Source of the DNA: Pseudomonas cedrina subsp. cedrina
GTDB taxonomy: Bacteria; Pseudomonadota; Gammaproteobacteria; Pseudomonadales; Pseudomonadaceae
Direction: 5' to 3'
DNA length: 64,000 bases
Assembly (NCBI RefSeq): GCF_001983175.1
Contig: NZ_MNPW01000004.1
Span: 124,001-188,000, forward strand
Below are positions 16,635-24,955 of this stretch, in pieces. The position numbers were made by a program, and so were the translations under genes. How positions within the stretch are numbered: the stretch's first letter is position 1; every line of letters begins with the position of its first letter. The notes beneath the pieces were generated by a model, which was given only the letters and a program-made list of their open reading frames with translations, was not told where the DNA came from and did no database searches.

Positions 16635-18239
16635 TTATGGGGTAATGCTGACGCCCGAGAACACGTTGCGGCCGAAGGGGCTCACTTTGAAGCCTTCGAC
16701 TTTGGCGCTTAACGGCTGGTTGACCGTCGAGTGGGCGACTGGCGTGATCGGCACCTGCTGCTTGAGCAATTGCTGCGCCTGTTTGTACAGAACAGTCCGT
16801 TGTTCGCGGTCGGTGACGACCTTGGCTTGCTTGATCAGCTTGTCGTACGCCGGGTCACACCACATGGAGTAGTTGTTCCCGCCGATGGCGTCGCAGCTGT
16901 AGAGGGTGCCTAGCCAGTTGTCCGGGTCACCGTTGTCGCCGGTCCAGCCGATCAGGCTGATATCGTGCTCACCGTTCTTGGTGCGCTTGATGTATTCGCC
17001 CCACTCGTAGCTGACGATCTTGACCTTGAGGCCGATCTTGGCCCAGTCGCTTTGCAGCATCTCGGCCATCAGCTTGGCGTTGGGGTTGTACGGGCGCTGT
17101 ACCGGCATCGCCCACAGGGTGATTTCGGTGCCTTCCTTTACGCCGGCGGCCTTGAGCAATTCCTTGGCTTTCTCCGGGTTATAGGCCGCGTCCTTGATGC
17201 TGTCGTCATAGGACCACTGCGTCGGCGGCATGGCGTTGACCGCCAGTTGCCCCGCGCCCTGGTACACGGCATTCAGGATGCTCTGCTTGTTCACCGCCAT
17301 GTCCAGCGCCTGGCGCACTTCGAGCTGGTCGAACGGCTTGTGGCGCACGTTGTAGGCGATATAGCCGAGGTTGAAGCCTGGCTTGGTCAGCAGTTGCAGT
17401 TTAGGGTCGGCCTTGAGCGCATCGACGTCAGCCGGGCGCGGATGCAGGGTCACCTGGCATTCGCCGGCCTTGAGTTTTTGCACGCGTACCGAGGCGTCGG
17501 TGTTGATCGCGAAGATCAACTGGTCGAGCTTGACCCGGCTCGGGTCCCAGTACTGTTTGTTGCCCACGTAACGGATCTGCGAATCTTTCTGATAGCGCTG
17601 GAACACGAACGGGCCAGTGCCGATCGGCTTCTGGTTGATGTCGCTCGGCTTGCCGGCCTTGAGCAGCTGCTCGGCGTATTCGGCCGACAGGATCGCGGCA
17701 AAGCTCATGGCGATGTTCTGCACGAACGCGGCGTCGACCGTGTTCAGGGTCATGACCACGGTGAGCGGGTCGGTTTTCTCGACCTTGGCGATGTTCTTGT
17801 TCAGGCTCATCCCGTTGAAGTACGGAAACTCGGTGGGGTAGGCCTTGCGAAACGGATGGTCGGGGTCAAGCATGCGGTTGAAGGTGAACAGCACATCGTC
17901 GGCATTGAAATCCCGCGTTGGCTTGAACTCCTTGTTGCTGTGGAATTTCACCCCTTCGCGCAGGTGAAAGGTGTAGGTCAGGCCGTCGTCGGAAATATCC
18001 CATTTGGTTGCCAGCCCAGGCACCACATTGGTTGCACCTTTTTCAAACTCGACCAGGCGGTTGTACAGCGGCTCGGCCGCATCGTTATCGGTGGCGGTGG
18101 TGTATTGCGCCGTATCGAAACCGGCCGGGCTGCCTTCGGAGCAGAACACCAGGCTCTGCTTGTCGGCGGCTTGGCCCATCGTGGCCACAGCCAGCAGGCT
18201 GGTGCCGAAAATTGCGGATAGAACGGTGGTATGGCGCAT
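16635..18239 (-). CDS. dppA3: Dipeptide-binding protein, third paralogue (DppA3-type)
   Basis: Periplasmic family-5 binding protein (534 residues) with signal peptide ending TMGQAA and mature sequence LVFCSEGSPAGFDTAQYTT. Motifs shared with the neighbouring paralogues include KPIGTGPFVFQRYQKDSQ, KAGECQVTLHPRPADV and GYIAYNV. It lies just upstream of opdP, the dppA3 position in P. aeruginosa, where this copy is the main binding protein. The start is preceded by AAGGATC about eleven bases away. Confidence 0.91.
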   Translation of the reverse strand: MRHTTVLSAIFGTSLLAVATMGQAADKQSLVFCSEGSPAGFDTAQYTTATDNDAAEPLYNRLVEFEKGATNVVPGLATKWDISDDGLTYTFHLREGVKFHSNKEFKPTRDFNADDVLFTFNRMLDPDHPFRKAYPTEFPYFNGMSLNKNIAKVEKTDPLTVVMTLNTVDAAFVQNIAMSFAAILSAEYAEQLLKAGKPSDINQKPIGTGPFVFQRYQKDSQIRYVGNKQYWDPSRVKLDQLIFAINTDASVRVQKLKAGECQVTLHPRPADVDALKADPKLQLLTKPGFNLGYIAYNVRHKPFDQLEVRQALDMAVNKQSILNAVYQGAGQLAVNAMPPTQWSYDDSIKDAAYNPEKAKELLKAAGVKEGTEITLWAMPVQRPYNPNAKLMAEMLQSDWAKIGLKVKIVSYEWGEYIKRTKNGEHDISLIGWTGDNGDPDNWLGTLYSCDAIGGNNYSMWCDPAYDKLIKQAKVVTDREQRTVLYKQAQQLLKQQVPITPVAHSTVNQPLSAKVEGFKVSPFGRNVFSGVSITP

Positions 18240-18543
18240 GACGATCCCGATCCTTGTTTGTAGTTGTCATCAGCGAGCAACCGCCCTGGCAATCGGCCAG
18301 GGCGACATCACTGATCCCACACGCAGCAAGTGCCTTTCCGTAGTAGGTACATCTGCTGTCCTACGACGTTAGGGGTCGCGGACCTGGCAGTAAATGCACC
18401 AAATCGGATTGACCTTGTAGGCAACGGAGACACGGATCGCAGTTCGTTGCTGTAGGACGCAACTATTGCGGGCGTGGTCTGTTTCCTACGGGCCAGGCGG
18501 ATGCAATAACGGCGACGTTATGAAACGTCGCCGCCAGGGCTTC
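18240..18543. other. 304-bp gap between dppA3 and dppA2
   Basis: No gene is seen. It should hold the dppA3 promoter. Two hairpins are visible: GCCCTGG / CCAGGGC at about 18283-18304, and the stem 18511-18532 next to dppA2. No transcription signal convincing enough to place was found. Confidence 0.6.
18511..18532 (-). terminator. Hairpin (possible terminator) after dppA2
   Basis: A perfect 8-bp stem GGCGACGT / ACGTCGCC with loop TTCATA lies 11 bp beyond the dppA2 stop. The following GTTATTGC is only weakly U-rich. Confidence 0.5.
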
Positions 18544-20172
18544 TTACTTGCCGCTTACGCTCACGCCGTAAAAGGAATTCAAGCCAAACGGGCTGATCTT
18601 GAAGTCCTGCACGGTGGAGCGCATGGGTTGATACACCGTCGAGTGCGCGATAGGTGTCATCGGGACAGCATCTTTGAGGATATGTTGCGCCTGCTTATAC
18701 AGCTCGGTGCGTTTGGCGACATCCGATGTGGCCTTGGCTTCTTTCACGATGCCATCGAATTTCTTGTCGCACCATTTGGAGAAGTTATTGCCTTGCAGTG
18801 AGTCGCAGCCGAACAGCACGTTCAGCCAGTTGTCCGGATCACCATTGTCGCCGCTCCAGCCAATGATCATCGCCTGGTTTTCGCCACCCTTGGAGCGCTT
18901 GATGTACTCGCCCCACTCGTAGCTGGTGATTTTCACGTTGAGACCGATCTTCTTCCAGTCGTTCTGCAGCATTTCAGCCATCAGCTTGGCGTTCGGGTTG
19001 TACGGACGCTGAACCGGCATGGCCCACAGAACGATTTCGGTACCTTCCTTGATGCCGGCTTCCTTGAGCAGCGACTTGGCTTTCTCAGGGTCGTACTTGG
19101 CATCCTTGATGGTGGTGTCATACGACCACTGGGTCGGCGGCATCGCGTTGACGGCTAACTGACCGGCGCCCTGGTACACGGAGTCGATGATCTGCTGCTT
19201 GTTCACCGACATGTCCAGCGCCTGGCGTACGCGCAGGTCGGCCAGCGGGTTTGGCTGGTCGCTGCCCTTGACCTTGTCCATCACGTTGTAGGCGATGTAG
19301 CCCAGGTTGAAACCGGCCTGGTGCGGCAGTTTCAGGTCCTTGTCTTCGCCCAGCGCCTTGAGGTCGGCCGGACGCGGGAACAGGGTGATCTGGCATTCGT
19401 TTTTCTTGAGCTTCTGGATACGCACCGACGGGTCGGTGGTGATGGCGAAGATCAGGTTGTCGATCTTCACATCTTCAGGTTTCCAGTAGTCCTTGTTGCC
19501 GGTGTAGCGAATGTTGGAATCTTTCTGGTAGCTCTTGAACACGAACGGGCCAGTGCCGATCGGCTTCTGGTTGATGTCGGCAGGTTTGCCATCTTTGAGC
19601 AGTTGCGCGGCATATTCAGCCGACTGGATCGACGCGAAGCTCATCGCCAGGTTCTGGATGAAAGCGGCGTCCACGGTGCCAAGGGTGAACTTGACCGTGT
19701 TGGCGTCGACTTTCTCGATGTTCTTGATGTTGGTGTCCATCCCCATGTCCGTGAAGTACGGGAACTCGGTGGGGTAGGCTTTGCGGAACGGATCGTCCTT
19801 GTTGATCATGCGGTTGAACGTGAACAGCACGTCATCGGCATTGAAGGTACGGGTCGGCTTGAAGTACGGCGTGGTGTGGAACTTGACGCCATCACGCAGG
19901 TGGAAGGTGTAGGTCAAGCCATCCGGGGACACGTCCCAGCTGGTGGCCAACCCAGGAATCACGGCGGTGCCGCCGCGCTCGAACTGGGTCAGGCGGTTGA
20001 ACATGGTTTCGGCCGAAGCATCGAAGTCTGTTCCGGTGGTGTACTGGCCTGGATCAAAACCGGCCGGGCTCCCTTCGGAGCAGAACACCAGGTTAGTCGC
20101 CGCATGGGCGAAAGGGGCTGCGGCCATAAGGCCAGCGCTAACTAAGAGCGGAAGGACTGCGTGTTTAAGCAT
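18544..20172 (-). CDS. dppA2: Dipeptide-binding protein, second paralogue (DppA2-type)
   Basis: Periplasmic family-5 binding protein (542 residues). Signal peptide MLKHAVLPLLVSAGL... ending FAHA, then LVFCSEGSPAGFDPGQYTT. Very similar along its length to the dppA1 and dppA3 products (NRMINKDDPFRKAYPTEFPY, WAMPVQRPYNPNAKLMAEM). It carries a small insertion, DKVKGSDQPNPLADL, in the loop where the others read RHKPFDQL or THPPLDQL, which is why it is about eight residues longer. The start at 20172 has GAGG seven bases upstream, better than the ATG at 20196. Confidence 0.91.
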   Translation of the reverse strand: MLKHAVLPLLVSAGLMAAAPFAHAATNLVFCSEGSPAGFDPGQYTTGTDFDASAETMFNRLTQFERGGTAVIPGLATSWDVSPDGLTYTFHLRDGVKFHTTPYFKPTRTFNADDVLFTFNRMINKDDPFRKAYPTEFPYFTDMGMDTNIKNIEKVDANTVKFTLGTVDAAFIQNLAMSFASIQSAEYAAQLLKDGKPADINQKPIGTGPFVFKSYQKDSNIRYTGNKDYWKPEDVKIDNLIFAITTDPSVRIQKLKKNECQITLFPRPADLKALGEDKDLKLPHQAGFNLGYIAYNVMDKVKGSDQPNPLADLRVRQALDMSVNKQQIIDSVYQGAGQLAVNAMPPTQWSYDTTIKDAKYDPEKAKSLLKEAGIKEGTEIVLWAMPVQRPYNPNAKLMAEMLQNDWKKIGLNVKITSYEWGEYIKRSKGGENQAMIIGWSGDNGDPDNWLNVLFGCDSLQGNNFSKWCDKKFDGIVKEAKATSDVAKRTELYKQAQHILKDAVPMTPIAHSTVYQPMRSTVQDFKISPFGLNSFYGVSVSGK

Positions 20173-20382
20173 GTTGGCCTCATGATTTGTTGTCATTTTT
20201 GGTGGTGAGGGCGACCTCGTGAGTCGGCCTGCGGATACTTATGCAGGCGCCATACCCATTGCAAGATGTTGAACCGTTGCCAGGGGCAAACAGTGGTACG
20301 AACGTACAGGAATGTCGCAATTATGAAAGTTTTGACATATTTGCGCATATTTCGAGGGTTTTTTCGGTGCACGCTTCGCACC

Positions 20383-20424
20383 AAAAAGCCCCAGCCGAGG
20401 CGTCTAGTGCACTCGGTTGGGGCG
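20383..20424 (-). terminator. Intrinsic terminator of dppA1
   Basis: On the minus strand GCCCCAACCGAG and CTCGGCTGGGGC form a 12-bp stem (one wobble pair), followed by TTTTTGG. It lies just after the dppA1 stop and separates it from dppA2. Confidence 0.85.
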
Positions 20425-20430
20425 TGGCTG

Positions 20431-22032
20431 TTACTTATCTAGACTCACGCCGTAGAACGGCGTCAGCCCAAACGGACTGATCTTGAAGTCCTTGACTTCC
20501 TTGCGCAGCGGCTGGAAAACCGTCGAGTTCGCAATAGGCGTTATAGGTACTTGTTCTTTAAGGATTTGCTGCGCCTGTTGATACCACTTGATGCGCTGCT
20601 CGCGGTCGTTGCTGACTTTGGCTTGCTGTACGAGCTTGTCGTAGGCCGGGTTACACCATTTGGCGTAATTGCTGCCCTTGACCGCGGCACAACTGTAGAG
20701 CACGCCCAGCCAGTTATCCGGGTCGCCGTTGTCGCCGGTCCAGCCGTAAATCATCGCATCGTGCTCGCCGTTTTTGGCGCGCTTGATGTATTCGCCCCAC
20801 TCATAGCTGACGATGTTGGCCTTGATGCCCACTTTTTCCCAATCCTGTTGGATCATCTGCGCGGACATGCGCGCGTTCGGGTTGGACGCGCGTTGTACGG
20901 TCATCGCCCACAGGTTGATGGTGGTACCGGGTGCAACCCCTGCTTCTTTTAGTAGCGCCCGAGCCTTGGTCGGGTCGTGTGGCGCGTCCTTGATGGTCGG
21001 GTCATAAGACCACTGCGCAGGGGGCAGGGCGTTCTGCGCCAATTGCCCGGCGCCCTGGTACACGGCCTTGATGATCGCCGGCTTGTCGATTGCCATGTCC
21101 AGCGCCTGGCGCACCTTGAGCTGGTCCAGCGGCGGGTGGGTCACGTTGTAGGCCAGAAAGCCCAGGTTGAAACCGGCTTGCTGCAGCACGCGCAGATTCG
21201 GGTCCTGCTTCATCACCTCGATATCGGCGGGGCGCGGGTAGCCGCTGACCTGGCATTCGCCGGCCTTGAGCTTTTGCAGGCGCGATGCGGCATCCGGGGT
21301 GATGGCGAACACCAGGTTGTCGAGCTTCACATCCTCGGGTTTCCAGTAGCTTTTATTGGCCACGTACCGGATCTGCGAATCCTTCTGGTAGCGCTTGAAC
21401 ACAAATGGCCCGGTGCCCACCGGCTTCTGGTTGATGTCGGCCGCGGTGCCTTGCTTGAGCAATTGCGCGGCGTATTCGGCCGATTGCACCGAGGCGAAGC
21501 TCATGGCCAGGTTTTGCACGAATGACGCATCGACGTTATTGAGGTTGAAGCGCACGGTGTGATCGTCGAGTTTGTCGACATTCTTGATCGTGGTGTTCAA
21601 GCCCATATCGGTGAAATACGGCGACTCGGAGGGGTAGGCCTTGCGAAACGGGCTTTGCGCATCGAGCAGGCGATTGAAGGTAAACAGCACGTCATCGGCG
21701 TTGAAGTCGCGGGTAGGGGTGAAGTACTCGGTGGTGTGGAACTTGACGCCCTCGCGTAGGTGGAACGTATACGCCAGGCCCTCCTCGGACACTTCCCAGC
21801 GCGTCGCCAGGCCAGGTTCGACTTCGGTGCCACCGCGCTTGAACTGGGTCAGGCGGTTGAATACGGTTTCGGCGGACGCGTCAAAATCGGTGCCGCTGGT
21901 GTACTGGCTGGGGTCGAACCCGGCGGGGCTGGCTTCGGAGCAGTAGACCAGGGTGCTGGCCGCCTGGGACAGCGGCATGAAGGCCAGGAGGCCGGCGGCG
22001 AGGATGAGCGGTTTTAAGGCGATTCTTTCCAT
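20431..22032 (-). CDS. dppA1: Dipeptide-binding protein, first paralogue (DppA1-type)
   Basis: Periplasmic family-5 binding protein (533 residues). Signal peptide from MERIALKPLILAAGLL ending SQAA; mature start LVYCSEASPAGFDPSQYTS. It shares the family framework with dppA2/A3 but has pocket-region differences (WAMTVQRASNPNARMSAQM instead of MPVQRPYNPNA), suggesting another peptide range. The start follows AGGGG. It is the first gene of the dpp array in transcription order; the SIMPL-domain gene lies upstream on the same strand. Confidence 0.9.
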   Translation of the reverse strand: MERIALKPLILAAGLLAFMPLSQAASTLVYCSEASPAGFDPSQYTSGTDFDASAETVFNRLTQFKRGGTEVEPGLATRWEVSEEGLAYTFHLREGVKFHTTEYFTPTRDFNADDVLFTFNRLLDAQSPFRKAYPSESPYFTDMGLNTTIKNVDKLDDHTVRFNLNNVDASFVQNLAMSFASVQSAEYAAQLLKQGTAADINQKPVGTGPFVFKRYQKDSQIRYVANKSYWKPEDVKLDNLVFAITPDAASRLQKLKAGECQVSGYPRPADIEVMKQDPNLRVLQQAGFNLGFLAYNVTHPPLDQLKVRQALDMAIDKPAIIKAVYQGAGQLAQNALPPAQWSYDPTIKDAPHDPTKARALLKEAGVAPGTTINLWAMTVQRASNPNARMSAQMIQQDWEKVGIKANIVSYEWGEYIKRAKNGEHDAMIYGWTGDNGDPDNWLGVLYSCAAVKGSNYAKWCNPAYDKLVQQAKVSNDREQRIKWYQQAQQILKEQVPITPIANSTVFQPLRKEVKDFKISPFGLTPFYGVSLDK

Positions 22033-22122
22033 AAAGACCCCTGAAGTGGCAGGCATACATAAGCTGCCCAAACGAAAACGGCGCCACCGAGGGTAACGCC
22101 GTTCAGGTCTGTCAGGTAGGGG

Positions 22123-22836
22123 TCACTGCATCAGCACTTCGATCACGCCATCGGCGCTCATGCTGACTTGGCTGGTGCCGGCTTCTACTTCAGGCGTCGG
22201 CGCTGAATCCATTTGGGCTTTCATCATCATCGCCCCGCCTCGGGCAAACGGCTGTGGGTAACCATTGGTGTTGAAGTTCAGATTGACGATTTTGTAACCC
22301 TTGCCCCCCAACGCATCGGTGGCCAGTTGCGCGCGTGCCTTGAAGGCGGCAACCGCATCCTTGAGCAGCGCATCCTCGCTGGATTTACGCGTGGCGTCGG
22401 CAATGGCGAAGTCCATGTTGTCCATCTTCAGGGTGGTCAGCAGTTCGCCGGTGAGCTTGGACAGCGCCGGGAAGTCCGCGCTTTCCAGGCGCAGTTCGGC
22501 ACGCTCACGCCAGCCGGTGATCTTCTGGTTCTTGTTATCGTAGATCGGGTAGCTGTTGCGGCTGCCTTGGCGCAGGGTCACGGCTTTGACTTCACGGGCC
22601 TGGCCGAGGGCCTTGTTCATCGTTTCAGTGATTTGGGCGGCGAGCTTGGCCGGGTCGCTGTCCTGGGACTCGGTGTACAGCGTGACGATCATCTTGTCGC
22701 GGGCCACTTCCTGGCTGGCCTCGGCGCGCAGGGAAATCTGGTTGTAATGCAGCTCATCGGCGGCCACGGCGGGAAGGCTGGCCAGGACGCTGGTGCTGAG
22801 GGCGATGACGGCTGCGCTGCGAATGAAACGAGGCAT
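22123..22836 (-). CDS. SIMPL-domain (DUF541) periplasmic protein
   Basis: A 237-residue secreted protein with signal peptide MPRFIRSAAVIALSTSVLASLPAVA and a SIMPL/DUF541 domain filling the rest (YNQISLRAEASQEVARDKM, WRERAELRLESADFPALSKL, LGGKGYKIVNLNFNTN). Members of this family are periplasmic or outer-membrane associated; one, E. coli YggE, affects oxidative stress resistance. It lies between dppA1 and divergent roxS. The specific function is unknown. Confidence 0.85.
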   Translation of the reverse strand: MPRFIRSAAVIALSTSVLASLPAVAADELHYNQISLRAEASQEVARDKMIVTLYTESQDSDPAKLAAQITETMNKALGQAREVKAVTLRQGSRNSYPIYDNKNQKITGWRERAELRLESADFPALSKLTGELLTTLKMDNMDFAIADATRKSSEDALLKDAVAAFKARAQLATDALGGKGYKIVNLNFNTNGYPQPFARGGAMMMKAQMDSAPTPEVEAGTSQVSMSADGVIEVLMQ

Positions 22837-23041
22837 GAGAGCTCCTTGGGATGTGAGTGCTGGTTAAGACTGTAGACGGTGGCGTCGGGTTCTTCGGGTT
22901 TACACATTACCTACAGCTTGTAGCGTCGCCGACGAACGGTCGTTCGCCGGGCCTGCGGCAAAGAGCCACACGCGCCGTGCCAGCAGGCCGGCTTCGTTTA
23001 TACTCCTGCCGATCCGCCTGCAGCGCTCACCGGGAGAGCTC

Positions 23042-24304
23042 ATGCTCGCCGCCGTAAAACTGACTTCCGCCACCCGCCAGAACCTCTGGCGCCTGACGTT
23101 CATTCGAACCCTGGTCCTGGCCGCACAAGCCGGCTCCGTCGGGCTCGCCTATTGGTTCGACCTGCTGCCCCTGCCGTGGCTGCAACTGGGCGTGACCCTC
23201 GGGTTCTCCATCGTGCTTTGCGTGTTCACCGCCATCCGGTTGCGCACCACGTGGCCGGTCACCGAACTGGAATACGCCCTGCAATTGGCCTGCGACCTGT
23301 TTATCCACAGTGTGTTGCTGTATTTCTCCGGCGGTTCCACCAATCCGTTTGTTTCTTATTATCTGGTGCCACTGACCATCGCCGCCGTGACCTTGCCGTG
23401 GCGTTACTCGGTGGTGCTGTCGGGCATCGCCCTGACCCTGTATACCCTGCTGCTGGCGCAGTTCTATCCGCTGCAAACCTTCCCGATCGCCCGGGAAAAC
23501 CTGCAGATCTACGGCATGTGGTTGAGCTTTGCGCTGTCTGCCGCCGTGATCACCTTCTTCGCCGCGCGCATGGCCGAAGAGCTGCGCCGCCAGGAAGAAC
23601 TGCGCGCCATTCGCCGTGAAGAGGGCCTGCGCGACCAACAACTGCTGGCCGTCGCCACCCAGGCCGCCGGCGCCGCCCATGAATTGGGGACGCCGTTGGC
23701 CACCATGAGCGTGCTGCTCAAGGAAATGACCCAGGACCATCACGACCCGGCCCTGCAGGATGACCTGGGCGTGTTGCAGGAACAGGTCAAGCAGTGCAAG
23801 CAGACCTTGCAGCAACTGGTACGCGCTGCCGAGGCCAATCGCCGCCTGGCCGTCGAGATGCAGGACGTGACCCAGTGGCTCGACGAAGCGCTGAACCGTT
23901 GGCACTTGATGCGCCCCGAAGCCAGTTACCGTTTTCATCTGCTGGGCCAGGGCACCGTGCCGCGCATGGCGCCGCCACCGGATCTGACCCAGGCCCTGCT
24001 CAACCTGCTGAACAATGCCGCCGACGCCTGCCCCGAGGGCCTTGGCGTAGAGTTGGATTGGGATGCCGAGGACGTGACCATCAGTATTCGTGACCACGGC
24101 GCGGGCGTGCCGTTGGCCATCGCCGAGCAAATCGGCAAACCCTTTTTTACCACCAAGGGCAAAGGCTTCGGCCTCGGCCTGTTTTTGAGCAAGGCCAGCG
24201 TGACCCGCGCGGGCGGCTCAGTGAAGCTCTATAGTCATGAGGAAGGTGGCACGCTCACCGAGCTGCGCCTGCCCCGTGTCGCACGAGGAGATATCGATGA
24301 GTGA
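23042..24304 (+). CDS. roxS: RegB/PrrB-type redox sensor histidine kinase
   Basis: Inner-membrane sensor kinase (420 residues) of the RegB/RoxS family that adjusts respiratory gene expression to redox state. Six membrane segments occupy about residues 20-185. GGSTNPF (about 98-104) is the family ubiquinone-binding heptapeptide. The DHp phosphoacceptor is His in AGAAHELGTPLATM, and the ATP-binding domain carries NLLNNAADA, DHGAGV and GKGFGLGLFL. The stop overlaps the roxR start by eight bases. The pair sits beside the dpp cluster as PA4494-PA4493 do in P. aeruginosa. Confidence 0.93.
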   Translation: MLAAVKLTSATRQNLWRLTFIRTLVLAAQAGSVGLAYWFDLLPLPWLQLGVTLGFSIVLCVFTAIRLRTTWPVTELEYALQLACDLFIHSVLLYFSGGSTNPFVSYYLVPLTIAAVTLPWRYSVVLSGIALTLYTLLLAQFYPLQTFPIARENLQIYGMWLSFALSAAVITFFAARMAEELRRQEELRAIRREEGLRDQQLLAVATQAAGAAHELGTPLATMSVLLKEMTQDHHDPALQDDLGVLQEQVKQCKQTLQQLVRAAEANRRLAVEMQDVTQWLDEALNRWHLMRPEASYRFHLLGQGTVPRMAPPPDLTQALLNLLNNAADACPEGLGVELDWDAEDVTISIRDHGAGVPLAIAEQIGKPFFTTKGKGFGLGLFLSKASVTRAGGSVKLYSHEEGGTLTELRLPRVARGDIDE

Positions 24305-24857
24305 CGAGATCCAAGTCGAAGGCGAAGAACTGCCGCACCTGTTGCTGGTAGATGACGATGCCACCTTTACCCGCGTGATGGCTCGCGCCATGAGCCGTCG
24401 CGGTTTTCGCGTGAGCACCGCAGGGTCTGCCGAGGAAGGCCTGACCATCGCCCAGGCCGACCTGCCGGACTACGCCGCGCTCGACCTGAAAATGGACGGC
24501 GACTCCGGCCTGGTGCTGCTGCCCAAATTGCTGGAGCTCGACCCGGAAATGCGCGTGGTCATCCTCACCGGGTACTCGAGCATTGCCACCGCCGTCGAAG
24601 CCATCAAGCGGGGCGCCTGCAACTATTTGTGCAAACCGGCGGACGCCGACGACGTACTGGCCGCCTTGCTCTCCGAGCACGCCGACCTCGACACCCTGGT
24701 GCCGGAAAACCCGATGTCGGTGGACCGCCTGCAGTGGGAACACATCCAGCGTGTGTTGACCGAGCACGAAGGCAATATCTCCGCCACCGCCCGCGCCCTG
24801 GGCATGCACCGCCGTACCTTGCAGCGCAAACTGCAAAAGCGTCCGGTACGACGCTGA
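24297..24857 (+). CDS. roxR: RegA/RoxR-type response regulator
   Basis: Cytosolic response regulator of 186 residues, cognate to RoxS. The receiver has the acidic pair in LLVDDDATF, the phosphoacceptor Asp in ALDLKMDGDSG and the Thr/Lys switch residues in VILTGYSS and CNYLCKPAD. The C-terminal Fis-type helix-turn-helix is GNISATARALGMHRRTLQRK. The start at 24297 overlaps roxS; the upstream in-frame ATG at 24237 would lie inside roxS. Confidence 0.94.
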   Translation: MSDEIQVEGEELPHLLLVDDDATFTRVMARAMSRRGFRVSTAGSAEEGLTIAQADLPDYAALDLKMDGDSGLVLLPKLLELDPEMRVVILTGYSSIATAVEAIKRGACNYLCKPADADDVLAALLSEHADLDTLVPENPMSVDRLQWEHIQRVLTEHEGNISATARALGMHRRTLQRKLQKRPVRR

Positions 24858-24896
24858 ACCTAAGCTGAACAGTCTGCTTCAGGCCGTACGGCGCCA

Positions 24897-24922
24897 TGAA
24901 CCGATCCCCTATGATCGGTTCG
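24897..24922. other. Stem-loop between roxR and the ABC exporter gene
   Basis: A 9-bp perfect stem GAACCGATC / GATCGGTTC with loop CCCTAT. No T-tract follows on either strand, so I do not call a terminator. Confidence 0.4.
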
Positions 24923-24955
24923 AACGCCTGTAAGTTTTCCTACCGAGCCTGAACG

